From JBJGXI01 sp045635475 (lineage in GTDB: Bacteria > Bacillota > Bacilli > Bacillales > Amphibacillaceae), in contig NZ_JBJGXI010000012.1 in NCBI RefSeq assembly GCF_045635475.1, forward strand, positions 1 to 64,000: a stretch of 64,000 nucleotides of DNA, read 5' to 3'. This document shows positions 7,915 to 18,227 of this stretch, piece after piece. The first letter of the stretch is position 1, and every line of letters starts with the position of its first letter. Made by a program: the position numbers and the translations under genes. A model generated the notes under the pieces. That model searched no databases and had not been told where the DNA came from. It saw nothing but the letters and a program-made list of their open reading frames with translations.

Positions 7915-8334
7915 ATGTCTTACACACAACCACCAAAAGAACAATTAAAAGAAATTCTCGAAAACGCGAAAACAATAGCTGTAGTTGGATTATCAAATTC
8001 GTCGGATCGAACATCTTATCAAATAGCTAGAGCCATGCAGCAAGCAGGATATAAAATTATACCGGTTAATCCGCACATTGATTCTTCCTTAGGAGAGAAG
8101 GCTTACCCGTCATTAAGCGATGTGAAAGATGACATTGATATTATTAATGTGTTCCGCCGCTCAGAATATTTACCCGATCTAGCTAAAGAAGCAGTTAAAA
8201 CGGATGCCCGCGTTTTTTGGGCGCAGCAAGGTATTTATAACGAGGAAGCTTATCAGTATTTAAAAGAGCACGATTTTACTGTACTCATGGATTTGTGTAT
8301 TAAAGTTGCACACGCGTTAACGATAGGTAAGTAG
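7915..8334 (+). CDS. yneT: CoA-binding domain protein, YneT family
   Basis: A 139-residue Rossmann-fold protein of the CoA-binding family (YccU-like). It starts with the SD AAAGGAG. The nucleotide-loop stretch TIAVVGLSNSSDRTSYQIA lies at about residues 20-38, and INVFRRSEYLPDLAKEAV follows in the middle. The family resembles the CoA-binding domain of succinyl-CoA synthetase but is free-standing; its role is unknown. It sits upstream of parE-parC, exactly as yneT does in B. subtilis. A tandem repeat array begins four bases after its stop, so it is probably not cotranscribed with parE. Confidence 0.85.
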   Translation: MSYTQPPKEQLKEILENAKTIAVVGLSNSSDRTSYQIARAMQQAGYKIIPVNPHIDSSLGEKAYPSLSDVKDDIDIINVFRRSEYLPDLAKEAVKTDARVFWAQQGIYNEEAYQYLKEHDFTVLMDLCIKVAHALTIGK

Positions 8335-8337
8335 TTT

Positions 8338-8636
8338 AGAAAAGCGCAGAGCGCCGTTCAGAAACGTAGCGACTGGAGCGAATCGACTAAAGATAAAGGA
8401 ATCACGATGAGCTTGCGAATCGATGATGACTTATCGAAGGCGATTCGTGAAGTCGCCATGTTTCTGGCGCTCTGAACTAGACACAAGAAAAGCGCAGAGC
8501 GCCGTTCAGAAACGTAGCGACTGGAGCGAATCGACTAAAGATAAAGGAATCACGATGAGCTTGCGAATCGATGATGACTTATCGAAGGCGATTCGTGAAT
8601 TCGCCAAGTTTCTAGCGTTCGGAGCTAGGCACACGC
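8338..8636. repeat. Two tandem 148-bp palindromic repeat units
   Basis: Unit 1 (8338-8485) and unit 2 (8486 to about 8636) are nearly identical for 120 bases. They begin AGAAAAGCGCAGAGCGCC and end GGCGCTCTGAACTAGACAC (unit 1) or a diverged GCGTTCGGAGCTAGGCAC (unit 2). The ends pair with each other (GTTCAGAGCGCC-like), and inner parts pair too (GCGAATCG with CGATTCG, TCACGA with TCGTGA). This looks like the dispersed stem-loop repeats common between genes in Bacillaceae. A frame inside reads MSLRIDDDLSKAIRE, but there is no SD and I take it as chance. Confidence 0.85.
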
Positions 8637-8842
8637 ACAAATATTATCTTATAAGAAAATTCCTGTTTTTGCAGGGGTTTTTTATTTTGGCTATAATATT
8701 ATAACGTATAACTTTCAGAAATCTATTTGCGATTCGCCAAAAACAAGCTAAAATAGGAAAAGTATAATTTGGAACAGCCTTTACACAGTCAAACATCTGT
8801 TCTAAGATGTTAGATAAGGAAAGAAAGGAGCCGGGGAGCTTA

Positions 8843-10798
8843 GTGGTTAAACAAACAACAACGCAATATTCTGATGACTCGATTCAAGTTTTAGAAGGAT
8901 TAGAGGCCGTTAGAAAACGTCCAGGTATGTACATTGGTAGTACCGACGCTCGTGGGCTTCACCATCTTGTATATGAAATAGTCGATAATGCGGTAGATGA
9001 AGTATTGGCAGGATTTGGTGAGCTTATTCGCGTCATTATACATAAAGATAATAGTATTACTGTTCAAGACCAAGGAAGAGGAATGCCTACAGGGATGCAT
9101 AGAACAGGCCGACCAACACCAGAGGTAATCTTCACTGTACTTCATGCAGGAGGGAAATTTGGTCAAGGTGGCTACAAAACAAGTGGTGGACTTCACGGTG
9201 TAGGTGCATCAGTAGTTAATGCCTTATCAGAGCTGCTAGAAGTTACCATTTACCGTGATGGATTTACCTATTATCAACGTTTTGAAAACGGTGGTGTCCC
9301 AGTTACAACACTTGAGAAAAAAGGAAAGACGAATAAATCAGGTACAACAATCCATTTCAAGCCAGATCCAACTGTATTTTCATCAACAACATATCAGTTT
9401 GAAACGTTATCTGAACGATTGCGTGAATCAGCTTTTCTGCTGAAAGGTTTAAAAATTGAAGTGATCGATGAAAGAAACGATGCAGATGAAACGTATCAAT
9501 ATCCTGATGGTTTAAAATCATTTGTTGCCTATTTAAATGAAGAGAAAGACTCGCTTCATCCGGTAGTCTTTTTTGAGGGTGAAAACCAAGATATTGAAGT
9601 AGAGTTCGCATTTCAATTTAACGATGGTTATGCAGAAAGCATGTTATCTTTTGTTAATAACGTACGTACAAAAGACGGTGGTACCCATGAATCTGGAACT
9701 AGAGCAGCAATTACTCGGATCTTTAACGATCATGCGCGTAAGACGAACATGCTAAAAGAAAAAGATAAAAATTTAGAAGGAAGCGATATTCGTGAAGGCT
9801 TCACAGCAATTGTTTCGGTTCGTATACCAGAACAAAAGCTTCAGTTTGAAGGCCAAACGAAGGGGAAATTAGGAACTTCAGAAGCACGTTCTGCTGTTGA
9901 TTCCATTATTTCTGAAAACCTTTCCTACTTTTTAGAGGAAAATCCGGATATCTCGGGTATGCTCATCAAAAAAGCAGTACGTGCAAAAGAAGCCCGTGAA
10001 GCAGCACGAAAAGCTAGAGAAGAAGCGCGCACAGGTAAAAAGAAAAAGCGTAGAGACTCTATTTTAAGCGGAAAACTTACACCTGCACAGTCGCGTAACC
10101 CAGATAAAAATGAACTTTATTTAGTTGAGGGTGATTCTGCTGGTGGTTCAGCGAAACAAGGAAGAGATCGTAAATTCCAAGCTGTACTTCCATTGCGAGG
10201 AAAAGTAATCAATACGGAAAAAGCTAAACTCGCTGATATTTTTAAGAATGAAGAGATTTCTACGATTATTCACACGATAGGCGCAGGTGTTGGCGGTGAT
10301 TTTAATCTAGATGATGTTGCATATGACAAAATTATTATCATGACCGATGCTGATACCGACGGTGCGCATATTCAAGTATTATTACTCACCTTTTTCTATC
10401 GATATATGCGTCAGCTAATCGAAGCTGGCAAAATTTATATTGCTTTACCACCACTTTATAAAATATCCAAAGGTAAAGGAAAGAAAGAACAAATTAAATA
10501 TGCGTGGAATGAGGAAGAAATGCGTAAAGCAGCAAACGAAATGAAAAACGGCTACATCCTACAACGTTATAAAGGTTTAGGGGAAATGAATGCCGACCAA
10601 TTATGGGAAACGACAATGAATCCAGAAACGCGCACGCTTATTCGTGTTAAAATAGATGACCTGGCTAGAGCAGAACGACGTGTTGCAACGCTAATGGGAG
10701 ATAAAGTAGAACCTCGAAGAAAGTGGATCGAATCCCATGTGCAGTTTGGTCTCGAAGAAGAAACCAATATTATAGACAATGAAAATATACAATCCTAA
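8843..10798 (+). CDS. parE: DNA topoisomerase IV subunit B (ParE)
   Basis: A 651-residue type IIA topoisomerase ATPase subunit that works with ParC to separate linked daughter chromosomes. The GHKL ATPase domain carries EIVDNAVDEVLAG, DQGRGMPTG and GGLHGVGASVVNAL. The TOPRIM domain carries YLVEGDSAGGSAKQGRDR and the metal-binding DADTDGAHI. The C-terminal part is complete. I chose the GTG at 8843, giving MVKQTTTQYSDDSIQVLEG, because this matches the usual ParE N-terminus; an upstream ATG at 8807 would add 12 residues with no clear SD. The SD GGGGAG lies just upstream. parC follows after 14 bases. Confidence 0.96.
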   Translation: MVKQTTTQYSDDSIQVLEGLEAVRKRPGMYIGSTDARGLHHLVYEIVDNAVDEVLAGFGELIRVIIHKDNSITVQDQGRGMPTGMHRTGRPTPEVIFTVLHAGGKFGQGGYKTSGGLHGVGASVVNALSELLEVTIYRDGFTYYQRFENGGVPVTTLEKKGKTNKSGTTIHFKPDPTVFSSTTYQFETLSERLRESAFLLKGLKIEVIDERNDADETYQYPDGLKSFVAYLNEEKDSLHPVVFFEGENQDIEVEFAFQFNDGYAESMLSFVNNVRTKDGGTHESGTRAAITRIFNDHARKTNMLKEKDKNLEGSDIREGFTAIVSVRIPEQKLQFEGQTKGKLGTSEARSAVDSIISENLSYFLEENPDISGMLIKKAVRAKEAREAARKAREEARTGKKKKRRDSILSGKLTPAQSRNPDKNELYLVEGDSAGGSAKQGRDRKFQAVLPLRGKVINTEKAKLADIFKNEEISTIIHTIGAGVGGDFNLDDVAYDKIIIMTDADTDGAHIQVLLLTFFYRYMRQLIEAGKIYIALPPLYKISKGKGKKEQIKYAWNEEEMRKAANEMKNGYILQRYKGLGEMNADQLWETTMNPETRTLIRVKIDDLARAERRVATLMGDKVEPRRKWIESHVQFGLEEETNIIDNENIQS

Positions 10799-10812
10799 AG
10801 GGGGATACACGG

Positions 10813-13269
10813 TTGTCACAAACAGAAAAGTATCTGGACTTACCTTTAGAAGACGTGATTGGTGATCGCTTCGGAAGGTATAGTAAATATATTATTCAAG
10901 ACCGGGCACTTCCAGATGTCCGCGATGGTCTTAAACCCGTACAGCGGCGTATTCTGTATGCTATGTATGAAGAAAAAAATACAAACGATAAACCGTTTCG
11001 TAAATCTGCGAAAACCGTTGGTAATGTGATTGGTAACTATCACCCACATGGTGATAGTTCAGTCTACGAGGCAATGGTTCGTCTTAGTCAACAATGGAAA
11101 ATTCGAAATGTGCTAGTTGAGATGCATGGAAACAACGGAAGTGTTGATGGGGATCCACCTGCAGCGATGCGTTATACCGAGGCGCGTCTATCAAGTATAG
11201 CCTCTGAACTCATTCGTGATATAGATAAAGAAACGGTTGATTTTATACCAAACTTTGACGATACAATAAATGAACCGGTCGTGCTTCCAGCAAAGTTTCC
11301 TAACTTATTAGTAAATGGTTCAACAGGTATCTCTGCAGGGTATGCAACGGAAATACCTCCTCATAATCTAGGAGAAGTAATTGATGCTGTCATCAAAAAA
11401 ATTGACAACCCTTCAATTACGATAGATGAACTCGTCGAAATTATGAAAGGTCCTGATTTTCCAACTGGTGGTATTATCCAAGGAATCGATGGCATTAAAC
11501 AAGCTTATAAAACAGGTAAGGGCAAAATTGTTGTCCGAGGTAGAGCCGAGATAGAAAAGTTACGAAGCAGTAGAGAACAAATTGTTATCGATGAAATCCC
11601 ATATGAAGTCAATAAGGCGACTCTAGTTAAACGTATGGATGAATTGCGAATGGATCGTAAAGTTGAAGGGATCGCTGAAGTTCGTGATGAAACAGATCGA
11701 ACAGGTCTTCGGATTGTCATCGAATTAAAAAAAGATGCCGATAGTGCTGGAATTTTAAACTTTTTGTACAAAAATACCGACCTCCAAATCATGTACCATT
11801 TTAATATGGTTGCTATTAAAGATAAGACACCAAAGCTCTTAAACCTATCATCGATGCTTGAGTCATATATTGCGCATCAGAAAGAGGTTGTTACGCGTCA
11901 ATCTAACTATGAGTTGCGTAAAGCCCAGGAAAGAGCGCATATTGTACAAGGTTTAATCAAAGCGATTTCAATTTTAGATGAATTAATCGCAACGATTCGC
12001 GCATCAAAGGATAAGCAAGATGCAAAAAATAGAATTATGGCCGCATATGGTTTTACAGAGCCACAAGCAGAATCAATCGTTAACTTACAGCTTTACCGAT
12101 TAACAAACACTGATATTACGGCACTTCAACAAGAAGCGAGTGAGCTTCAAAAGAAGATTGATGAACTAGAATCGATTCTAAACAATGAGTCCAAATTATT
12201 AACTGTGATAAAAAATGATCTAAAAGGAATAAAGAAAAAGTACGCCGATAACCGAAAAACAGTTATCGAAGCTGAAATAGAAGAGTTAAAGATTAATTTA
12301 GAGGTTATGGTAGCTAGCGAGGATGTAGTCGTTTCTGTAACGAAGGATGGCTATTTAAAACGTACGAGTCTGAGATCATATGCGGCGTCCAACGAGGAGG
12401 ACTTAGCAATCAAAGACGGAGATCATCTTGTTTCCCTATTTGAAATAAACACAACAGATACCTTGCTTGTTTTTACAAGTAAAGGGCGTTATATTTATGC
12501 TCCAGTTCATGAATTACCTGATATTCGTTGGAAAGATATCGGACAACACATATCGAACGTCGTGACGATCGACAAAGACGAGACGATTATCCAAGCCATT
12601 CCGATTCGTGATTTTTCTGAAGAAAAATATCTTGTGTTTATTACCAAAAATGGCATGATTAAGCGGAGTGAATTAAAGCTCTATGAGGCGCAACGTTATT
12701 CAAAAGCACTAATTGCGGTTAATTTAAAGAAAGATGATCGTGTGCTAAGTGTTCAACTTACTGAAGGACACTCAGACATTTTCATCGTTTCCAATAAGGG
12801 TTATAGTCTTTGGTACCACGAATCTGAGGTAGCACCGATCGGTCAACGTGCTGCAGGGGTAAAGGCAATTCTATTGAAGGACGATGAATTCGTTGTCAAT
12901 GGACAGGTTTTTGATGACCTTACCGATCATCCTAGTCTACTAATCGTTACGCAACGTGGCGCTTGTAAGCGAATTAAGATTAGTGAATTTGAAAAAGCTT
13001 CACGTGCAAAACGGGGAACAACTATGCTAAGAGAATTAAAACGAAAACCACATCGAGTGGTTGGTTTTTATCTTGTAAAGGAAACAGAGTCCATCCAATT
13101 TGCAACATCCAATGGACCAATACAAACGATTTACCCGTTGGAACTTTCAGCTAGCGACCGTGTTAGCAATGGATCGTTTGTTATTGATTCCGATCAAGTT
13201 GGTGAAGTTATCGATGTTTGGCCAGTAGTATCGTATACAAAAGCATTTCCAGAAGAAAATCAAGACTAA
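10813..13269 (+). CDS. parC: DNA topoisomerase IV subunit A (ParC)
   Basis: An 818-residue breakage-reunion subunit of topoisomerase IV. The winged-helix region contains YHPHGDSSVYEAMVRL, which forms the quinolone-resistance region. The active-site tyrosine is Tyr121 in AAMRYTEAR. The rest comprises a coiled-coil tower (about 350-490) and a C-terminal beta-pinwheel with repeated blades such as SVTKDGYLKRTSL, FTSKGRYIYAPV and ITKNGMIKRSEL. TTG start, eight bases after AAAGGGGG. Length is near that of B. subtilis ParC (806). It forms an operon with parE and ends at a strong terminator. Confidence 0.96.
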   Translation: MSQTEKYLDLPLEDVIGDRFGRYSKYIIQDRALPDVRDGLKPVQRRILYAMYEEKNTNDKPFRKSAKTVGNVIGNYHPHGDSSVYEAMVRLSQQWKIRNVLVEMHGNNGSVDGDPPAAMRYTEARLSSIASELIRDIDKETVDFIPNFDDTINEPVVLPAKFPNLLVNGSTGISAGYATEIPPHNLGEVIDAVIKKIDNPSITIDELVEIMKGPDFPTGGIIQGIDGIKQAYKTGKGKIVVRGRAEIEKLRSSREQIVIDEIPYEVNKATLVKRMDELRMDRKVEGIAEVRDETDRTGLRIVIELKKDADSAGILNFLYKNTDLQIMYHFNMVAIKDKTPKLLNLSSMLESYIAHQKEVVTRQSNYELRKAQERAHIVQGLIKAISILDELIATIRASKDKQDAKNRIMAAYGFTEPQAESIVNLQLYRLTNTDITALQQEASELQKKIDELESILNNESKLLTVIKNDLKGIKKKYADNRKTVIEAEIEELKINLEVMVASEDVVVSVTKDGYLKRTSLRSYAASNEEDLAIKDGDHLVSLFEINTTDTLLVFTSKGRYIYAPVHELPDIRWKDIGQHISNVVTIDKDETIIQAIPIRDFSEEKYLVFITKNGMIKRSELKLYEAQRYSKALIAVNLKKDDRVLSVQLTEGHSDIFIVSNKGYSLWYHESEVAPIGQRAAGVKAILLKDDEFVVNGQVFDDLTDHPSLLIVTQRGACKRIKISEFEKASRAKRGTTMLRELKRKPHRVVGFYLVKETESIQFATSNGPIQTIYPLELSASDRVSNGSFVIDSDQVGEVIDVWPVVSYTKAFPEENQD

Positions 13270-13276
13270 CTTAGTA

Positions 13277-13306
13277 AACTCCAATCAAGTGATTGGAGTT
13301 TTTTGC
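13277..13306 (+). terminator. Terminator after parC
   Basis: AACTCCAATC, a four-base loop, and GATTGGAGTT, followed by TTTT. A perfect ten-base stem shortly after the parC stop. Confidence 0.92.
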
Positions 13307-13400
13307 TTCAACTGTAGTAGTGGAGCAATTTTATTCAAATTAAAACGTAATAGTGATATCCTTTTAACAACACACATGATTTAGTTAAAGGGGATATAAT

Positions 13401-13865
13401 ATGGATAATCGATTATTTAGAGATGCTATGGGCAAATTTGCAACAGGCATCACTGTCGTTACCACGAAAGACGAACATGGGGAAGTTCACGGTATTACCG
13501 TTAATGCATTTATGTCGGTATCTTTAGAACCGAAACTTATTGCTATTTCAATAGATAATAAAGCAAGTTTGTACCAAACATTACAAAAAACGAAACAGTT
13601 TGGAATAAGTGTACTTACGGAGAAACAAAAAGACTATTCAATGATTTTTGCAAAACAAATGGATAAACCTGAAAAAATTAATTTCACCTCGTTAGATGGA
13701 AATCCAGTTTTAAAAGACTCACTCGTTACGCTTTCTTGTTTCGTAAAAGAGACCGCCACTGCTGGTGATCACATGATTTTCATTGCAGAAGTAACAGAAC
13801 TAAACATGGATGACGCAAAACCACTCTTATATTTTGGTGGTAAATACAATCAAATACGTGAATAA
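13401..13865 (+). CDS. Flavin reductase-like domain protein
   Basis: A 154-residue protein of the flavin reductase-like (HpaC-type) family, which binds FMN or FAD and reduces it with NAD(P)H, often for a partner monooxygenase. It begins MDNRLFRDAMGKFATGITVVTT, the typical opening of the family, followed by HGITVNAFMSVSLEP (residues about 29-44) and the GDHMIFIAEVTEL segment near the C-terminus. No monooxygenase lies next to it, so the partner is unknown; a luciferase-like enzyme is encoded 30 kb away. SD AAAGGGG; monocistronic. Confidence 0.85.
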   Translation: MDNRLFRDAMGKFATGITVVTTKDEHGEVHGITVNAFMSVSLEPKLIAISIDNKASLYQTLQKTKQFGISVLTEKQKDYSMIFAKQMDKPEKINFTSLDGNPVLKDSLVTLSCFVKETATAGDHMIFIAEVTELNMDDAKPLLYFGGKYNQIRE

Positions 13866-13930
13866 TAGACTTATAGTACTCCTATCAATCGTACAGTTTT
13901 TTGCATGAAAATTTCAGAAATGAAATGATA

Positions 13931-14365
13931 TGCGTCTTAACTTAGTGCTCGTGATTTCCGCTCCGAGCAGTCGCTTTCCGCGGGCACGGCTTCAGCTAAC
14001 TCAGAAGCAAATGTTTTCGGTGGGACGAGTAATCGCAGTCCCAAAGTGCGCTTCTGAGTGGATCTTCAGCTCGCGCTATTCCCGCTGGAGTCGACTGCCC
14101 GGAGCTCCAATCACCCGACGCAAAGAGAAATCCCGTTCAGAGCGTAGGAAATCCACTTCGACTCCTCGAAAATAAAACCCAATTTTCTTCGTGCGATGTA
14201 TCGCTGTCGTAGCTTTCCTTGTCCTGCGGGACTAGTGGCGTATGTGAGACCCCGCAGGAGCGAAGCGACGAGGAGGCTCACTAGCCCCCCGCGGAAAGCG
14301 AAGTGGATTTCCGGAGCGGTGCTAGCACTCTCCAAGTTGCGACGGAGTTTAGCTATTTTGTGAAG
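13931..14365 (+). repeat. GC-rich palindromic repeat, copy C
   Basis: The left arm is degenerate T1 (GAAATGATATGCGTCTTAA). The right arm is T2 (14339-14365, GCGACGGAGTTTAGCTATTTTG). From T1 the order is X then Y. Hairpin X is the full version, with ACTCAGAAGC/GCTTCTGAGT and a GGGAC/GTCCC tip as in copy A. The Y stem GGAAATCCACTTCG pairs with CGAAGTGGATTTCC. A block of about 55 bases (roughly 14167-14222) interrupts the Y left arm and is absent from the other copies. Confidence 0.9.
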
Positions 14366-14542
14366 TAAACCTTTTATAAAACAGTCTATAAACAAAACAG
14401 ATTTAATGTCTGTTTTATTTTTATGTAGAAGTTTATACTATAAAAACGTGATGTTTATAACAAAGACGGTGGTCAATCGTTATAGAAAAAAGTATAATGA
14501 GAAAAATAAAGAACAAAGTTAAACAAAGGGGATACGTTACTA

Positions 14543-17500
14543 ATGGGGGTAACCGTGTTATCAAAAACAAACAATGCAGCTGCGATTTATCACAGAATAG
14601 CGCAAGCTGGTAATGATGAGCAAGCGAATAAAATACTTGATTTAATCGAAAAAGTAGACCGCCAAGAGATTAACATTTGTTTTGCTGGACATTTTTCAGC
14701 GGGGAAATCTTCAATGATTAATTTTTTAATTGGTGAAGAAATTCTACCACAAAGCCCAATTCCAACTAGTGCAAATGTGGTTAGTATTACGTCAGGTGAT
14801 GGAAGCGCATTAATATACTTTTATAATCAACAACCAATGAAATTGCTCGAACCGTATGATCTTGAACAATTACAGAAGTATTGTACCGATGGTGACGCGA
14901 TAGCAAGAGTTGACATACATAAACGAACTGACGCTATACCAGAGAACGTAGCAATCTTAGATACACCTGGTATCGATTCATCGAATGATGCCGATCGTGT
15001 GATTACCGAGTCTTCTTTACATACTGTTGATGTACTTTTTTATGTTATGGACTACAATCATGTTCAATCAGAAGTGAACTTACATTTCCTAAAAGAAATG
15101 CAGGATAAAGGGAAGCCACTCTATATTATCGTTAATCAAATCGATAAGCATAAATCTGAAGAGTTAACATGGGAAGCCTTTCAAACAAGCGTAGAGCAGA
15201 CGATGAACGCTTGGGGCATTCATCCAGAAGCGATTTATTTTACCTCGTTAAAGAATTGTGACCATAAGCGAAATCAGCTACATGTTTTGCAAAATAAAAT
15301 ACACGAATTGATGACAGAGACAGCGAACAGGATCGAATATACGTTGGAACAATCGCTAACGGTAATTATTGATGAATATATCGATTGGTTGTCAGAAACT
15401 AATCAAACGGAGAAAGCCGAACTTGTACAAAAACTGGAAGCGTTTAAAAAACATGATCTATCTACTCAGGAGCTTGAACGGAAGCAGGAAAAGCTTCATA
15501 CACTTAAACAAAAGCCAACCACAGTAGAAAATCAACTCCGCCACACGGTGGATGATACATTGAAGAATGCATATTTGATGCCATTTGAATTAAGAGAATT
15601 GGCACAAGCGTTCTTAACATCACAACAAACAAAATTTAAACCTGGTCTATTTTCATCGAAGAAAAAGATTGCCTTAGAGCAACAACATCGGTTAGATAGC
15701 TTCTATGATGCACTAATGTCTTCCGTTCAAGCTAATATCGAGTGGAAGTTACGAGAAAAGCTGTTACAGGTGGCAAAAGATCAACAAATTCAAGATCAAT
15801 CGATATTCAATGCTATTCAACAGCTAACAATAACTTATCCAAAACAAAGACTTCCCGAGCTAATTAAGCACGGAGCTAGTATGACGGGTGAATATTTACT
15901 CGTCTATACGGATGATCTGGCAAATGATATTAAAAAGTCATTTAAAAACGCAGCTTTAGATATTCACGAAAAGATTATAGGTGCAGTTCGCCACCACGTG
16001 CAAACCGAACAAAATCAACTAGAAAAAGAATTACAGGAACAGGAAAGTTATCAGCAAATCGTACAGAAGCTAAAAGAAATTGACACTGGTGTTTCCGAGG
16101 AACAGGCAACAATTCTTCAATTGCAACAAGATCAGAATGTTCAAATTGATTTGGCAACAATTAAAGATAAAATTAATTCAAGAGATAATAAATGTGTGCT
16201 TTACGAAAAGCAATCCAACAATGATACATCTTTCTCCAGTTCAGAGATCGAAGAGGTTAATATTAAAGAAACTAACAAACAAAACAAACAAATATCAGCA
16301 GCACAAGCGCTAAAATACGTAACAGAAACAAGAAAAAAAATCGATCAGATGCCTGGATTTAAAGGGATACAGGATGATTTAGAAACAAAGCAACAACGCT
16401 TGGCCAATCGACATTATACTGTCGCATTATTTGGTGCGTTTAGTGCAGGGAAATCATCGTTTGCAAATGCACTAATCGGTGAGAACATTTTACCCGTGTC
16501 GCCAAATCCAACAACTGCGACGATTAATAAGATAAGTCCTCCTGATAGCGTCCATTCTGACCGGACTGTCAATGTACAATTTAAGACAGAAGCTGCAATT
16601 GTTGAAGAAATTAGACAAATGACCGAGACAAAAAACACTAAGGGTGTAGCTTTATCTGAATGGATCACCTGGTTGGAACAGGAATATATCCCGAATAATA
16701 ATGAGATAGATGTTAAGCAACATACATTTTTGCAAGCACTTATTCAAGGATATCAAGAAGTAAAAGTTAACTTAGGTAAACAGAATACGATAGCTCTCGA
16801 CCAGTTTCCCAGATTTGTCGTTGAGGAATCACTAGCATGTTACGTCGATTGGATGGAATTATTTTATGACTGTCCGTTAACGAGACAAGGGATTACATTA
16901 GTGGATACACCAGGAGCAGATTCCATTAATCAGAGACATACGAATGTAGCCTTTGAGTATATTAAAAATGCAGATGCAATCTTGTTTGTAACTTATTATA
17001 ATCATGCTTTTTCTAAAGCAGATCGAACCTTTTTGCAGCAGCTAGGCCGGGTAAAGGACGCGTTTAGCTTAGACAAAATGTTTTTCTTGATTAATGCTAA
17101 GGATTTAGCCAAAGATGACCAAGAATTAAATCTTGTTACGAACTACGTAAAAGAAAAACTACAATCATATGGTATACAAAAACCGAGAATGTTCCCTGTT
17201 TCCAGTCACCAAGCTTTACAAGCAAAACAAGGAACGGAAACAATTAACACATCAGGCATGCCTGTATTTGAAGAATCATTTTATCATTTTATGCAAGAAG
17301 AATTGCTAGAGATTCTCGTGCAATCAGCCGTTCATGATATTCGTCGCGTACAAAAACAATTGTCAGCCTATATAGCATCTGCTTCGAGAAGTAATCAGGA
17401 AAAAGAAACATTATTAGTAACGTACAAAAACGAGCAGAAATTACTTTATGATGAACTTAACACTTTCGACTATAGTAACTACATGAAGGAAATTTCTCAA

Positions 17501-18178
17501 AAGATTGATAAACAAGTATATTATGTTGGTCAACGAATGACCATTCAATTTAGTGACGTTTTTAAAGAACATATCAATCCTGCTACAGTTAATGGAAAAG
17601 GCAAAGAAGCTAACGAACAGCTAAAATCAAACATTAAACAGTTAATTAACGAAGTTGGGTTTGAGCTTAGTCAGGAACTTCGAGCCGTTTCATTACGGAT
17701 GGAAGCTTTTATTAACAAGAAAGCAGAGGAGTTTAATCAGCAGCTGAATAGCCTGTGTCAAACGGTAGAGCCAGAATTAGATCTAGCTTCTATTGATGAA
17801 AACTCACTAAAATCACCTAGTTTTAAAAATGCTTTTGATTCGTTAGAACTACAAGCATTCGCATCAGCGCTTAAATTGTTTAAAACACCAAAGGCATTTT
17901 TTGAACAAAATGAAAAAGAAGTAATGAAAGAGCGTGTTCTAGAAATACTTACTCCACATGTGAATGACTATCTAGAAGAAAATCAGAACAAGATCATCAC
18001 ACATTATCAGAAAAACTGGGAGTTAATCGCTGAGGAAGTAAAACAAAAAGCAAGCAATAGTATAGAGCAGTACTATCTAGGATTTACCCATGCACTCACG
18101 ACAGAAATAGATGTAGAAGAATTACAAAGTAAACTGAATTATTTTGATGAAATTTTGCAAAATGAAGGTATAGAATAA
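14543..18178 (+). CDS. dynA: Dynamin-like GTPase DynA (tandem)
   Basis: A 1211-residue fusion of two bacterial dynamin-like proteins, as in B. subtilis DynA (YpbR, 1193 residues). Half one has GHFSAGKSS near residue 53, LDTPGID near 140 and a VNQID G4 motif. Half two has GAFSAGKSS near residue 632, VDTPGAD near 790 and LINAKD. Each GTPase domain is followed by long helical coiled-coil regions, and the second half holds hydrophobic paddle-like segments. The family tethers and fuses membranes and protects against membrane-pore damage. The start is placed at ATG 14543 after AAAGGGG; GTG at 14555 with GGGGG closer is an alternative. Confidence 0.94.
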   Translation: MGVTVLSKTNNAAAIYHRIAQAGNDEQANKILDLIEKVDRQEINICFAGHFSAGKSSMINFLIGEEILPQSPIPTSANVVSITSGDGSALIYFYNQQPMKLLEPYDLEQLQKYCTDGDAIARVDIHKRTDAIPENVAILDTPGIDSSNDADRVITESSLHTVDVLFYVMDYNHVQSEVNLHFLKEMQDKGKPLYIIVNQIDKHKSEELTWEAFQTSVEQTMNAWGIHPEAIYFTSLKNCDHKRNQLHVLQNKIHELMTETANRIEYTLEQSLTVIIDEYIDWLSETNQTEKAELVQKLEAFKKHDLSTQELERKQEKLHTLKQKPTTVENQLRHTVDDTLKNAYLMPFELRELAQAFLTSQQTKFKPGLFSSKKKIALEQQHRLDSFYDALMSSVQANIEWKLREKLLQVAKDQQIQDQSIFNAIQQLTITYPKQRLPELIKHGASMTGEYLLVYTDDLANDIKKSFKNAALDIHEKIIGAVRHHVQTEQNQLEKELQEQESYQQIVQKLKEIDTGVSEEQATILQLQQDQNVQIDLATIKDKINSRDNKCVLYEKQSNNDTSFSSSEIEEVNIKETNKQNKQISAAQALKYVTETRKKIDQMPGFKGIQDDLETKQQRLANRHYTVALFGAFSAGKSSFANALIGENILPVSPNPTTATINKISPPDSVHSDRTVNVQFKTEAAIVEEIRQMTETKNTKGVALSEWITWLEQEYIPNNNEIDVKQHTFLQALIQGYQEVKVNLGKQNTIALDQFPRFVVEESLACYVDWMELFYDCPLTRQGITLVDTPGADSINQRHTNVAFEYIKNADAILFVTYYNHAFSKADRTFLQQLGRVKDAFSLDKMFFLINAKDLAKDDQELNLVTNYVKEKLQSYGIQKPRMFPVSSHQALQAKQGTETINTSGMPVFEESFYHFMQEELLEILVQSAVHDIRRVQKQLSAYIASASRSNQEKETLLVTYKNEQKLLYDELNTFDYSNYMKEISQKIDKQVYYVGQRMTIQFSDVFKEHINPATVNGKGKEANEQLKSNIKQLINEVGFELSQELRAVSLRMEAFINKKAEEFNQQLNSLCQTVEPELDLASIDENSLKSPSFKNAFDSLELQAFASALKLFKTPKAFFEQNEKEVMKERVLEILTPHVNDYLEENQNKIITHYQKNWELIAEEVKQKASNSIEQYYLGFTHALTTEIDVEELQSKLNYFDEILQNEGIE

Positions 18179-18227
18179 CCTTCTTCGACTCAACTTAACG
18201 TTAAGAAAGTTGATGAGGAGGAGCAGT

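Noticed and set aside
8401..8704. MSLRIDDDLSKAIRE inside both 148-bp units, resembling the start of a ribbon-helix-helix antitoxin
   Set aside because: No SD, the frame ends differently in the two units, no toxin gene nearby, and the sequence is constrained by palindromes (GCGAATCG/CGATTCG).
9357..9611. Minus-strand open frames inside parE, and similar ones in his, glt and nrd genes
   Set aside because: They are shadows of well-conserved genes on the other strand and lack SDs.
8..14175. Open frames running through the GC-rich repeats (for example 8-232 minus, 13930-14175 plus) that give recurring peptides with RFPRARLQLTQKQ
   Set aside because: They arise because the repeats recur. Frames are open on both strands, start and stop vary between copies, and none has an SD.
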